60,259 nt of DNA from an uncultured Pelagibacteraceae bacterium (lineage in GTDB: Bacteria > Pseudomonadota > Alphaproteobacteria > Pelagibacterales > Pelagibacteraceae): positions 1 to 60,259 of the forward strand of contig CACJRK010000006.1 in the NCBI GenBank assembly GCA_902595795.1, given 5' to 3'. Within the stretch, counting starts at the first letter, position 1, and each line of letters begins with the position of its first letter. Position numbers and translations under genes: made by a program. The notes under the pieces were generated by a model. It searched no databases. It had not been told where the DNA came from and worked only from the letters and a program-made list of their open reading frames with translations. Shown here one piece after another: positions 9,982 through 18,217 of the stretch.

Positions 9982-10362
9982 ATGAAAAAAATACTTTTTT
10001 ATTTACTGATTTTGTTTAGTCCAGCTGTTTGTTTTGCTGATGGACATTTAACTGAAGATCAAAAAAAGAAAACAATTGAATGTGCAGGAATTTACTACGC
10101 AAATAGTATGATTCCGCAAGCTGAACTAGAATTAGATAAGATTGTGCATTCTTTCGCTGCTAAGAAATTTTTAAGCTCTTACTTAGTAAAAGAAGGAGTA
10201 AATGAAGACAATCTTAATAATGAACTAATAAAGATTGTTGATGTGAGGTATGGAAAACCATACGAGGAAAATACTACAAAAGAATGTGATAGTTTTATCT
10301 ATAAATTAATACCTAATTCAAAAAGTGAGATTGATAAATTAATTAAATCAGGAATATATTAA
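9982..10362 (+). CDS. Small exported protein, unknown function
   Basis: A clear Sec signal peptide (MKKILFYLLILFSPAVCFA) is followed by a charged helical mature domain of about 105 residues with two Cys (TIECAG and TKECDS). It starts 11 nt after the previous gene with a TAAAGGAGC Shine-Dalgarno sequence, so it is probably co-transcribed. I recognise no domain. Confidence 0.7.
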   Translation: MKKILFYLLILFSPAVCFADGHLTEDQKKKTIECAGIYYANSMIPQAELELDKIVHSFAAKKFLSSYLVKEGVNEDNLNNELIKIVDVRYGKPYEENTTKECDSFIYKLIPNSKSEIDKLIKSGIY

Positions 10363-10380
10363 AAAAAAAAGGAGGAAAAA

Positions 10381-10662
10381 ATGAAAGATATATTGGTAGT
10401 GGGAAAGCTAAAAGAAGGAACCTTTGAAAAGTTCATGGGTTTCATGCAGTCAGATGAAGGTATGGCTGAAAGAAAAAAAGTTGCAGATGTTACAAAAACG
10501 ATAGCTAGTGTTTCACCTGATAAATCAACAGTAATGTTTAAAATTGTAGTTCATGACATGGCGGCACTTCATTCATTTATGGATGGATCAAATCCAGTTT
10601 CAAAACCTGTATTTGATGAAGTAATGGCTGGTTATGAAATTTATGAGTTAGCTAAAGTATAA
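10381..10662 (+). CDS. Small cytoplasmic protein, possible DUF3764-like ferredoxin-fold domain
   Basis: The 93-residue protein has no signal peptide and is preceded by a very strong AAAAGGAGGAAAAA ribosome-binding site. The sequence alternates strand and helix (DILVVGKLKEGTFEKFMGFM, TVMFKIVVHDMAALHSFM), consistent with a dimeric alpha-beta barrel like the antibiotic-monooxygenase or DUF3764 families. The strong Shine-Dalgarno sequence, unusual in this window, suggests high expression. The family assignment is tentative. Confidence 0.65.
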   Translation: MKDILVVGKLKEGTFEKFMGFMQSDEGMAERKKVADVTKTIASVSPDKSTVMFKIVVHDMAALHSFMDGSNPVSKPVFDEVMAGYEIYELAKV

Positions 10663-10734
10663 GTAAAGAGAGACTCCACATGTTGGATTAACTCTGCTAG
10701 ACTTTAATTATTAAATTAAGCAACAGGAGAAAAT

Positions 10735-11055
10735 ATGTCTATATTAGAAAAATATAGTGCTGCTTTAAAAAATAAAGATGAGGCAGTAATGAATGAACTT
10801 TTGCATGATGATTTTCAATTCACTATGCATAAATCAGGAAATGTTTTAAGAAAAAGTGATGTTATCAAATGGGCAATGAGTGGTGATATTAATCAAGATA
10901 AGGCTAGAATTGTTTATGAAAATGACGAAGTTGGTATTCATCATGCATTTGTAACTTTTAATGATGGAAATGTTGAGGCGGTAATGGCAGTTTATAAATA
11001 TAATAATGGAAAAATTGTTAGTTTAGAAACTGGTGCTACACCTATGCCAAAGTAA
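10735..11055 (+). CDS. SnoaL-like / NTF2-fold protein
   Basis: The 106-residue sequence follows the NTF2/SnoaL pattern: an N-terminal helix (ILEKYSAALKNKDEAVMNELL), HDDFQFTMHKSG, a VIKWAM helix and a C-terminal strand pair (VEAVMAVYKYNNGKIVSLE). Members are small-molecule isomerases, hydratases or binding proteins. The next gene starts directly after the stop, pointing to coupled expression. Confidence 0.75.
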   Translation: MSILEKYSAALKNKDEAVMNELLHDDFQFTMHKSGNVLRKSDVIKWAMSGDINQDKARIVYENDEVGIHHAFVTFNDGNVEAVMAVYKYNNGKIVSLETGATPMPK

Positions 11056-11646
11056 GTGAGTAATATTGATTTCTATTTTTCGATAGGAAGCACTTACACT
11101 TATCTGTCCGTAACTAGAATACTTGATGTTGAAAAACAACATCAAGTAAAATTTAATTGGAAACCTTTTTCAGTTAGGGCAATCATGAAAGAAATGAATA
11201 ATATTCCATTTCCAAAGGATAAAATGAATAAAGTTGATTATATGTGGAGAGATATTGAAAGAAGATCTGAAGGTTATGGTTTTTTTGCTAAAACGCCAGT
11301 ACCCTATCCATTATCAGAATTTGATTTAGCTAACCAAATTGCAATCCTTGGTTTCGAAAAAGGTTGGGGAGAAAAATTTGTAATTCTAACTTACAAAAAA
11401 TGGTTTCAAGAAGGCAAAGAACCAGCAATCGAACCAAGTATTTCTGAAGTTTGTTCAGAATTAAATTTAAAAAAAGATGAAATCTTCTCTGAAGCAAAAT
11501 CCTCAGATATAGAAATAAAATACAAAGAAAATACAAACTCGGCTCGTGAAAAAAAAATATTTGGTAGCCCATCTTTTGTAGTGAAAAATGAACTCTTTTG
11601 GGGAGATGATAGAATGGAAGATGCTATCAAATGGTCACTTAAATAA
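11056..11646 (+). CDS. DsbA-fold protein, 2-hydroxychromene-2-carboxylate isomerase family
   Basis: It starts with GTG immediately after the preceding stop (TAAGTG). The 196-residue protein opens with IDFYFSIGSTYTYLS, the thioredoxin-fold segment of the HCCA isomerase/kappa-GST family in which the catalytic residue is Ser rather than a CxxC pair, and ends with FGSPSFVVKNELFWGDDRM, the family's cis-Pro and C-terminal block. It is a likely glutathione-dependent isomerase; the substrate is unknown, and no aromatic-degradation genes are nearby. Confidence 0.8.
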   Translation: MSNIDFYFSIGSTYTYLSVTRILDVEKQHQVKFNWKPFSVRAIMKEMNNIPFPKDKMNKVDYMWRDIERRSEGYGFFAKTPVPYPLSEFDLANQIAILGFEKGWGEKFVILTYKKWFQEGKEPAIEPSISEVCSELNLKKDEIFSEAKSSDIEIKYKENTNSAREKKIFGSPSFVVKNELFWGDDRMEDAIKWSLK

Positions 11647-11684
11647 TTCTATATATTTTATTAAAATTCATTTAAAGTGATAAA

Positions 11685-12017
11685 ATGAGTCTCGCTACTT
11701 CATATTTATTTTTAGGAATTGCAGTATTTTTGGGTGTCACCTCTAATAGTTTTGCAAAAAGTGCAGAAGGTTTTACTCTTCTTATTCCAAGTATAATTAC
11801 GGCAATCACAATTGTACTGTGTATGTATGCTCTTTCTTTGGTAATGAAAAATATTCCAATGGGCATTACTTATGCTTCTTTTGCAGGTTTAACTATTATA
11901 GCAACTGTTGTTGTGGGTGTGATAAGATTTAATCAAGTGCCTAATTTATATTCATTAATTGGTTTGGCTTTTATCATTGTTGGTGTTTTAATGGTCAACC
12001 TTTTAGGTAAGAATTAA
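11685..12017 (+). CDS. Small multidrug resistance (SMR) family protein, first copy
   Basis: The 110-residue protein has four membrane helices. The essential membrane Glu of SMR proteins is present in AKSAEGFT, and GITYASFAGLTIIATVVVG matches the helix 3 motif. SMR proteins work as antiparallel dimers exporting quaternary cations, guanidinium or polyamines. It is 2 nt upstream of a DUF2798 gene, which is 2 nt upstream of a second SMR gene, suggesting an obligate SMR pair. Confidence 0.85.
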   Translation: MSLATSYLFLGIAVFLGVTSNSFAKSAEGFTLLIPSIITAITIVLCMYALSLVMKNIPMGITYASFAGLTIIATVVVGVIRFNQVPNLYSLIGLAFIIVGVLMVNLLGKN

Positions 12018-12019
12018 TT

Positions 12020-12247
12020 ATGATTAATAAAAAATATGCTCAGCCCTTATTTATGATTTTAATGTCCTTAGGTATGAGTGTTATTATGAGCGGTGTTGTT
12101 GTGGCAGTAAATACCGGTATTTCAGATGGTTTCTTTTTTAGATGGGGATATTCTATAATATTTGCATATCCTATTGCTTTAATAGCTGCTTTTACTCTAG
12201 CTCCTTTAATGAGACCATTAGTTAATAAAATTGCTTCAAAAGAATAA
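12020..12247 (+). CDS. DUF2798 membrane protein
   Basis: The 75-residue protein has two membrane helices with the pattern FMILMSLGMSVIMSG and RWGYSIIFAYPIALIAAF, typical of DUF2798. The function of the family is unknown. It lies between two SMR subunit genes with 2-nt spacers on both sides, so a role in their assembly or transport is plausible but unproven. Confidence 0.8.
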   Translation: MINKKYAQPLFMILMSLGMSVIMSGVVVAVNTGISDGFFFRWGYSIIFAYPIALIAAFTLAPLMRPLVNKIASKE

Positions 12248-12249
12248 TT

Positions 12250-12585
12250 ATGAAACCATTATTTGGATATTTGTTTTTAGCTAACGGTATAATTTTTGGA
12301 ATTGCTTCAAATAGCTTGGCTAAAATTTCTGAAGGATTTACAAAACTAACTCCGTCTGTTTTATGTATTTTGTTTATGTGCATCACTATGTTTTCAATTG
12401 CAAAAGCAATGTCAGCTCTTCCAGTAGGATTTGCCTACTCTACATATAGTGGCTTAACAGTAACTGGGGTTGTCCTTTTTGCGGTATTAAAGTTTAATCA
12501 AATACCTAATATTTATGGAATAATTGGAATTATTCTTATTATTATTGGCGTGGTAATGGTTAATTATCTTGGGCGACTAAACTGA
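12250..12585 (+). CDS. Small multidrug resistance (SMR) family protein, second copy
   Basis: The 111-residue, four-helix protein retains the essential Glu in AKISEGFT and the motif FAYSTYSGLTVTGVVLF. It is diverged from the first copy (for example the charged N-terminus MKPLFG and extra Lys in the first loop), as expected of heterodimeric SMR pairs in which the two subunits insert in opposite orientations. Its end overlaps the convergent DUF952 gene by 22 nt. Confidence 0.85.
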   Translation: MKPLFGYLFLANGIIFGIASNSLAKISEGFTKLTPSVLCILFMCITMFSIAKAMSALPVGFAYSTYSGLTVTGVVLFAVLKFNQIPNIYGIIGIILIIIGVVMVNYLGRLN

Positions 12586-12935
12586 TATTTTTTTAAAATC
12601 TCTGGAAGCTTATGAACACCATGTTCGTCTAAAAGTAAGTCAAATTCCTCCACAACATTTCTAATATTTAAAGATGAATACAAATGAGGATACATGTCTC
12701 CATTTGAAGCCTGTTCCCAAAGCAAATGCTCAAGTTGAAATGCATTTACTTTCAATAAAATTAAGTTTTCTTTATTTGGATAATATTTTTTAAGAGTTTC
12801 TTCCACCTGGTCTTCCTCAGAAAAATGAATGTATCCATCTTTTTTGTCTAAATCTGATCCATTATAGACCCCAGTTTGCTTAGCTTTTTGCCACTCCTCT
12901 TTATCCATAATTTTAAAAATAAATTCTAAATTCAT
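12564..12935 (-). CDS. DUF952 family protein
   Basis: The 123-residue protein begins FIFKIMDKEEWQKAKQTGVY and has GYIHFSEEDQVEETLKKYY and HLYSSLNIRNVVE blocks characteristic of DUF952, a small fold related to ADP-ribosyltransferase-like proteins. No biochemical role is established. It is 1 nt downstream of the DUF924 gene, with likely operonic coupling. Confidence 0.85.
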   Translation of the reverse strand: MNLEFIFKIMDKEEWQKAKQTGVYNGSDLDKKDGYIHFSEEDQVEETLKKYYPNKENLILLKVNAFQLEHLLWEQASNGDMYPHLYSSLNIRNVVEEFDLLLDEHGVHKLPEILKKYQFSRPR

Positions 12936-12936
12936 T

Positions 12937-13500
12937 TTACCAAGACGAATCTGGACCTTTTAAGAATTCTATTTCTTCCTCAGTTGACTCTCTTCCTAAT
13001 ATTTTATTTCTATGTGGATACCTATGAAATTTTCTAATTGCTTTAGTATGATCTTGCCAAAATTTTTTAATTTGATTATACCCTTCATGTTCTTTTAAAT
13101 ATTTATTTAGTAAATAATAAGCCATTTCATGATCACTAATTTCCTCACTATGAATTAATGGCAACAACATAAAAAATCTTTGATCAACATTCATAGCTTC
13201 CAAGTAACCAGAATAGACTGCATCATTTACAATTAATCTAGTTTTTTGATCTTGAGCGAAAGCTTTTTTATCATTTCTAAACATATTTCTTGAAAACTGA
13301 TCGAAAAGTATAACTAGAGCTAAACAGCTCATTGGATTATCTTGCCAATCATCATATTCATTTTCACAAGAAAGTTCATAATCATTTAAAAAGTTGTCTC
13401 TTATTTTTTGATCAAATTTTTCATCTTTTTTAAAGCGTATTTCAGAAGGAGTTTCTTTAAACCAGAAATCTAAAATTGCTTGTGCTCTTTCAGGTATCAT
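12937..13500 (-). CDS. DUF924 family protein
   Basis: The 187-residue protein has the DUF924 signature ILDFWFKETP near the start, LVILFDQFSRNMFRNDKKAFAQD in the middle and KFHRYPHRNKILGRES.EE towards the end. The family is helical and TPR-like, with unknown function. It overlaps the start-distal end of the HisN-like gene by 4 nt (ATGA), so both are in one operon with DUF952. Confidence 0.88.
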   Translation of the reverse strand: MIPERAQAILDFWFKETPSEIRFKKDEKFDQKIRDNFLNDYELSCENEYDDWQDNPMSCLALVILFDQFSRNMFRNDKKAFAQDQKTRLIVNDAVYSGYLEAMNVDQRFFMLLPLIHSEEISDHEMAYYLLNKYLKEHEGYNQIKKFWQDHTKAIRKFHRYPHRNKILGRESTEEEIEFLKGPDSSW

Positions 13501-14303
13501 TTGGCAACTGGTTTTAATAAATTTAAAACTTTTTTATGATTTTGTTTGTTGTTAGAAACAAGTATATTTCCACCTAATACTGGATTTTTATTATCCCATG
13601 TCGTTATGATACCTCCTGCGGCTCTTACAATTGGTATCAATGGATGAATATCCCAAATTTGATTTGCACATTGTGCAACTATTTCAATTCTACCTTCAGC
13701 TAACTGACAGTATGTTAAAGCATCAAAACAAGGAAATTGCATTCGTTTTATAAACTTAGTAATTTTTAATTGCTGCTTCAAAGATAAATGATGATGAAAT
13801 GCTGCTGCCAATTTCGCGTTTGCAAAACTTATTTTACTATTAATTTTTAATTTTCTTTTTTTATTATTCTCAAAAACGTAGGCTAAATTTTTATTTATGT
13901 TTAAATAATATTTTTTCATTTTTGGAAAGTTGGCTAACCCTAAAATAGGTTCACCATGATAATTAAGTGAAATAAGATTGCTCCAACTAGAATTACCTAC
14001 TACATATGATCTGGTTCCATCAATTGGGTCAATTACCCATGAAAATTCACTCTTTGTGTTTTTATGACCGTACTCTTCACCTATAATTTGATGATTTGGA
14101 AATTTTTGAGAAATTCTAAATCTGATAAATTTTTCAAATGCTTTGTCAGATGTTGTTACTGGGTCGTAACCTTTCCCTTTCATCTTATTAGTTACCTTGA
14201 AGGGTTTATCTAACTTAGTGTAATAAAACTTAGTTAAATCTTTTGCTAATTGATTTAAAAAGCTTGCATATATTGGATATTTTTTTGTATCAAAATTTTT
14301 CAC
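13497..14303 (-). CDS. Inositol monophosphatase-family protein, likely histidinol-phosphatase
   Basis: IMPase metal-site motifs are complete: GEEYGHK, WVIDPIDGTRSYVVG and WDIHPLIPIVRAAGG. The 268-residue length and TSDKAFEKFIRFRI region resemble the HisN-type histidinol-phosphatases of alphaproteobacteria. The reaction would be histidinol phosphate to histidinol, or dephosphorylation of another sugar or polyol phosphate. It starts the three-gene DUF924/DUF952 transcript. Confidence 0.82.
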   Translation of the reverse strand: MKNFDTKKYPIYASFLNQLAKDLTKFYYTKLDKPFKVTNKMKGKGYDPVTTSDKAFEKFIRFRISQKFPNHQIIGEEYGHKNTKSEFSWVIDPIDGTRSYVVGNSSWSNLISLNYHGEPILGLANFPKMKKYYLNINKNLAYVFENNKKRKLKINSKISFANAKLAAAFHHHLSLKQQLKITKFIKRMQFPCFDALTYCQLAEGRIEIVAQCANQIWDIHPLIPIVRAAGGIITTWDNKNPVLGGNILVSNNKQNHKKVLNLLKPVAK

Positions 14304-14370
14304 AAAGAATTCTTACTATTTAATTTATGTTGATTAAAGTTAAATTTTAAATAATTCTTAGTTTATAACT

Positions 14371-15474
14371 ATGAAAATAGAGCTAATTCAAAACAAAGTT
14401 TATTTTAATAATGGGTCAGAAAAAAAAGAAATTCATCCGTTCTGGTTAAGGGAAAGAGTAAATGGTGAACAATTTTTAGATAAAGGAACTCAGCAAAGAC
14501 TTTTTGATCCGACTTTTTTGAATAGTGATATTTCAATAAATAAAGTCAATATAAATGAAAAATATTTAGAAGTTGATTTTAATGATGGTGTTAACTCAAG
14601 AATAGAAATTGATAAAATTGCTTTAGAATTTTCAAAAGAAGATATTGTAATTAAATCTATAGAAAAAACTAAATGGGACTCTAGCTTAAAAAAAATTAAA
14701 AACTTTGAATACCAAGAAAATTTTTATGAAAGCAAAGAGATGCATGATTTACTTGTTTCTTTTTATAAATATGGATTTGTTGTAATTAAAAATATTCCGA
14801 CTTCTAAAAATTATATTGTAGAATTTGCAAATTCTATAGGAAGTGTTAGAAGAACAAATTTTGGTGAATATTTTGATGTAAAATCTAAACCTGATCCTAA
14901 TGATCTTGCATATACTTCTTTAGCTTTAGCTCCTCATACAGATAATCCATATAGAAATCCTGTGCCTTGTATTCAACTTTTACATTGTATTGAAAGTAAA
15001 GTTTCAGGTGGATTATCAACTTTGGTAGATGGTTATACAGTTACTGAGGATTTAAAAAATCAATATCCAGAATTTTATAAAATTTTAACTGAAGTAAAAG
15101 TAAGATTTAGATTTATTGATAAAGAAGTTGTTTTAGAGACAATTTCTCCCTTAATTGAGCTCTATGATGATAAAAACTTTAAACAGGTAAGGTTTAGTCC
15201 TAGATTGGATTATGTTCCAATTTTAGATAAAAAAAAATTAGAACTTTACTATCAAGCAAGAAAAAAACTATCTGAAATGTATAATTCAGATAAATATAGA
15301 ATAGAATTTAAGTTAGCTCCTAAAGATTTAATGATGATGGATAATCATAGGCTACTTCATGGTAGAACAGTTTATGATGTTAATGAGGGAGAGAGATTTT
15401 TACAAGGTTGTTATATCGACTACGATAGTACTGAAGGAAAATTAAGACATCTGAAAAGAAAATATAATTTATAA
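14371..15474 (+). CDS. Gamma-butyrobetaine hydroxylase-type 2OG-Fe(II) dioxygenase
   Basis: The 367-residue protein has an N-terminal DUF971/GBBH-N domain (IHPFWLRERV) and a TauD-type catalytic domain. The iron triad is visible: HTD near residue 190 (LAPHTDNPYRNP) and a distal His in LLHGRTVY near residue 329, followed by the 2OG-binding Arg region (GERFLQG). Characterised relatives hydroxylate gamma-butyrobetaine to carnitine or act on trimethyllysine. A methylated-amine substrate fits the rest of the window, but the exact substrate is inferred. Confidence 0.82.
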   Translation: MKIELIQNKVYFNNGSEKKEIHPFWLRERVNGEQFLDKGTQQRLFDPTFLNSDISINKVNINEKYLEVDFNDGVNSRIEIDKIALEFSKEDIVIKSIEKTKWDSSLKKIKNFEYQENFYESKEMHDLLVSFYKYGFVVIKNIPTSKNYIVEFANSIGSVRRTNFGEYFDVKSKPDPNDLAYTSLALAPHTDNPYRNPVPCIQLLHCIESKVSGGLSTLVDGYTVTEDLKNQYPEFYKILTEVKVRFRFIDKEVVLETISPLIELYDDKNFKQVRFSPRLDYVPILDKKKLELYYQARKKLSEMYNSDKYRIEFKLAPKDLMMMDNHRLLHGRTVYDVNEGERFLQGCYIDYDSTEGKLRHLKRKYNL

Positions 15475-15476
15475 AT

Positions 15477-16346
15477 TTATTTAGATTTATTTATCCTTTC
15501 GATTTCTTTATAAAGAGCACTATGATCGTCATTAGAATTTCCATTACCTACCAATGATTCAAACATTGAATAAATTAAATTTGAAATAGGTAATTTAGTA
15601 TTTAAATCACCAGCACACTCCAAAATATTAATCATATCTTTATAATGTGTAGAAACTTTTCCTTTGGGTGAAAAATCTTTTAAAATCATTCTTTTTCCAT
15701 GATTTTGAAGAATTTTTCCATCAGCAAATCCACCTGACAAAGCATTAATAAATTTATTTGCATCTACTCCTGCTTTTTCACACAAAGTTATAGCTTCAGC
15801 TACAGCTCCAATTGTAACACCAACTATGATTTGATTTGCAAGTTTAGAAATTTGCCCACTTCCAATTGGACCTACTAAAGTTGGGTTACCCATCAACTTC
15901 AAAACATCAAATACGTTATTAAAAATTTTTTGTTCTCCTCCAACCATAATAGCCAGATTTGCCTGCTCTGCGCCAATAGTTCCTCCTGATACAGGAGCAT
16001 CTAAAAAATTAATATCTTTTTCTTTTAATAATTTTCCCCACTTTATTGCAGTTTTAGGTTTTACAGATGACATGTCTATAACTGTTGAATTAGTTTTAAG
16101 ATTATTCAAAAATTCTGTACTTCCTAAAACTTTATCTACAGCATCATCATCCGTTAACATTGTAAAAACAAAATCTACATCTTTTATAGCTTTGCCTAAT
16201 GATGATTTTACTTTGCCACCAAACATTTCAAGTGGTTTTGCTTTTTTTAATGTTCTGCTAAAAATTTTAATGTCTAGTTTTTTTTTTAATAAATTTTTAA
16301 CCATGGGTAAGCCCATAAGTCCAGTACCAATAAAACTAATTTTCAT
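15477..16346 (-). CDS. Beta-hydroxyacid dehydrogenase (3-hydroxyisobutyrate dehydrogenase family)
   Basis: A Rossmann start (FIGTGLMGLPMVKNLLK), the substrate-binding DAPVSGGTIGAEQANL and the catalytic Lys helix GQISKLANQIIVG define the family. It is 289 residues long. Members oxidise 3-hydroxyisobutyrate, tartronate semialdehyde, glyoxylate/succinic semialdehyde or similar short hydroxy/oxo acids with NAD(P). It is convergent with the dioxygenase gene (2-nt gap) and has a 337-nt gene-free region upstream. Confidence 0.87.
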   Translation of the reverse strand: MKISFIGTGLMGLPMVKNLLKKKLDIKIFSRTLKKAKPLEMFGGKVKSSLGKAIKDVDFVFTMLTDDDAVDKVLGSTEFLNNLKTNSTVIDMSSVKPKTAIKWGKLLKEKDINFLDAPVSGGTIGAEQANLAIMVGGEQKIFNNVFDVLKLMGNPTLVGPIGSGQISKLANQIIVGVTIGAVAEAITLCEKAGVDANKFINALSGGFADGKILQNHGKRMILKDFSPKGKVSTHYKDMINILECAGDLNTKLPISNLIYSMFESLVGNGNSNDDHSALYKEIERINKSK

Positions 16347-16683
16347 AATTTTTTAATATTTTTTAATTTATTTTTATGATGTTAATTTAAAAATAACTTT
16401 GATCAAGAATTCAATTGTCGAGAATCTACTAAAGGGTAAGGTTGTATTCAATAAATATATTTGCATAAAATAAAAATAAATTTATTGAAATTGTATTAAT
16501 TATAATTACCTTTTTTTATAAGGAGGTTTATGTTAATACTTTCACCACCTGATACTTAGCTGAACAATTTAAAATATCAAAAAACTTAACAAACATAATA
16601 AATCCACTTGGATTTAAATGCCAGAGAGGCAATATAAGGGAGCTCTTTAGGTATAATCTTAAAGAGCAAACCCTTAAAAAAAA
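16347..16683. other. Gene-free 337-nt stretch
   Basis: The left part (to about 16520) is A/T-rich and holds the upstream region of the hydroxyacid dehydrogenase. At 16520-16530 a perfect-looking AAGGAGG lies 3 nt before an ATG that opens a 9-codon frame ending in TAG (16530-16559). The right part (16599-16676) contains three consecutive hairpins, listed separately. No larger ORF is credible here. It is the longest gene-free stretch in the window. Confidence 0.7.
16599..16676 (+). ncRNA. Candidate structured RNA: three consecutive hairpins
   Basis: Hairpin 1: arms 16599-16605 and 16610-16616, 7 bp, 4-nt loop. Hairpin 2: 16619-16622 and 16628-16631, 4 bp, 5-nt loop. Hairpin 3: outer arms 16635-16640 and 16671-16676, inner arms 16642-16651 and 16658-16667, loop TATAAT. 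One inner pair (16650 with 16659) is G-U only when transcribed on the plus strand and would be C-A on the minus strand, favouring plus-strand RNA. An A run, not a T run, follows, so it is not an ordinary terminator. No known RNA family was recognised. Confidence 0.4.
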
Positions 16684-17211
16684 TTAATTTACAGATTTTA
16701 ATATTTCTAGTGGAAGTGGAGCTTCTGGGTATTTTTTTTGACACAACTTTTCGTAGTATTCACAAAAACTAATGATAGTTTTTTGAACTTCTTTTATATT
16801 TTTATTTGAAAGATTAAGCTTTTTAATTAATTCACCACAATTTTTTTCTAACTCTTTTATTTGTTCTCCTGAAAAAAACTCTCCTGTTTCTATTTCCCAA
16901 TAAGTGTCTTCAAGCTCATCATCACTTAAATCATTTAATTTTTTTTGTAATAATTTTATAGTCTCATCATTGGTTTCCTTATCTCTCATAGGAGAATTCT
17001 TAAGTTTTCCAAGGCATTTGTCTCTTAATCCATCAATGAAATGAAAATAAGGTTTACCTTCTGAAAAATCTCTAAAGTGGTTTGTATTGAAATATTTATC
17101 TATAGCTGCATCTGTTGAAACTTTTTCTTTACCCTTAATTATAGCTACTTGAACATAAACTTCCTGGCTAATATATTCTTGAATGTGATCTTTAACTTTT
17201 TGAGGTATCAT
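16684..17211 (-). CDS. Hypothetical helical protein (175 aa)
   Basis: The start is placed at 17211 (MIPQKV) because a longer reading would run back into the cytochrome gene. The protein is charged and mostly helical, with a DEL-rich central region (LNDLSDDELEDTYWEIETGEFFSGEQIKELEKN) and three scattered Cys. No signal peptide or known domain is seen. It follows the cytochrome c gene by 14 nt and could be co-transcribed. Confidence 0.6.
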   Translation of the reverse strand: MIPQKVKDHIQEYISQEVYVQVAIIKGKEKVSTDAAIDKYFNTNHFRDFSEGKPYFHFIDGLRDKCLGKLKNSPMRDKETNDETIKLLQKKLNDLSDDELEDTYWEIETGEFFSGEQIKELEKNCGELIKKLNLSNKNIKEVQKTIISFCEYYEKLCQKKYPEAPLPLEILKSVN

Positions 17212-17225
17212 CTTTATTTTAGTAA

Positions 17226-17693
17226 CTAATGTTCTTCTCTGTACCTGTTGTGGCAAGCCTTACAATTACTCCACATAAATTTAGTTAATATACTACGTGT
17301 ATCATCTGCATCCTCGATTACTGAGACAAGTTTTATCATATCATCAGAGGCTTTCTGCATTAATGCATTGAAGTCGTCTTTTTCATCCCAAATTGTTAGT
17401 AAAGCTTCAGTGTCAAAACCCTCTTGTGAATTTTCGGGAAATAGATCTATCAAAACTTTATAATTTTCACTCATTTCATTCATCAATAATATAGCGTCTT
17501 CAAAATCAAGATTTGAGGCTAGCGATTGAACTTTTTTAGCAGTTCTATAATTTTTACTGAATAACGCTTGTCTACTTTTAATAATTTCTTCAACTGTTAA
17601 CTCAGCATTACTAGATGAGACGAAAAATACGCTTAAAACTGATAATAAAATAATTTTAATAAATTTAGTAATGTGGTTTAATAAATAATGCAT
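17226..17693 (-). CDS. Class II cytochrome c (c'/c556 type), exported
   Basis: A hydrophobic signal peptide (IKIILLSVLSVFFVSSSNA) precedes a helical mature domain of about 125 residues. A single heme motif CKACHNRY sits at the extreme C-terminus, as in the four-helix-bundle class II cytochromes c. It is periplasmic and a likely electron carrier for the adjacent cytochrome b561. The ATG shares the palindrome ATGCAT with the divergent b561 start, so neither gene has its own 5' leader. Confidence 0.85.
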   Translation of the reverse strand: MHYLLNHITKFIKIILLSVLSVFFVSSSNAELTVEEIIKSRQALFSKNYRTAKKVQSLASNLDFEDAILLMNEMSENYKVLIDLFPENSQEGFDTEALLTIWDEKDDFNALMQKASDDMIKLVSVIEDADDTRSILTKFMWSNCKACHNRYREEH

Positions 17694-18215
17694 GTAACAA
17701 ATACTATAACGGAGTATGGCATTATCTCAAAGGTGTTACATTGGCTCAGCGCAATTATTCTTTTTATACAAATACCTTTGGGGTTTTATCTAGTTGATTT
17801 AGATTTTGGTGAACAACGAATAACTATTGAAGATATACACGTTACTCTAGGTTTAACTGTTTTTTATATAATAATAATAAGGTTAATAAATAACATACTT
17901 AATCCAACTCCAAAATTAGATGCAAGTATTTTTAAAGGACAAAGGTTTCTTGCAAAGATGAACCATGTTCTTTTATATATTGCAATTTTAGCAATAACAA
18001 TTTCAGGAATATTAAAAAAATTATTTAACGGAGAAGTGCTAACAATATTGTTTAGTGAAATTCAAATTAATGAAAATTTTGATTTAGCAGATCAATTTTA
18101 TGAAATTCATATTCTTTCAAATTATACTCTTATAGTTTTAATTGTAATTCACATAACTGCTGTGATTATTCACAAACTATTTTTTAGTGACAATTTATTA
18201 AAGAGAATTCTTTAA
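17688..18215 (+). CDS. Cytochrome b561 family membrane protein
   Basis: The 175-residue, four-helix protein has a heme-ligand His in SKVLHWLSAIILFIQIPLGF, a second in IHVTLGLTVF, and others in MNHVLLYIAILAITISG and LIVIHITAVIIHKLFF, the pattern of bacterial cytochrome b561. These transfer electrons between quinone and periplasmic acceptors. It is divergent from the cytochrome c gene with abutting start codons, implying a functional pair. Confidence 0.85.
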   Translation: MHVTNTITEYGIISKVLHWLSAIILFIQIPLGFYLVDLDFGEQRITIEDIHVTLGLTVFYIIIIRLINNILNPTPKLDASIFKGQRFLAKMNHVLLYIAILAITISGILKKLFNGEVLTILFSEIQINENFDLADQFYEIHILSNYTLIVLIVIHITAVIIHKLFFSDNLLKRIL

Positions 18216-18217
18216 TC

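Noticed and set aside
12564-12585. Possible frameshift or fusion where the second SMR and DUF952 genes overlap
   Set aside because: Both proteins have normal family length; it is a simple 22-nt convergent overlap.
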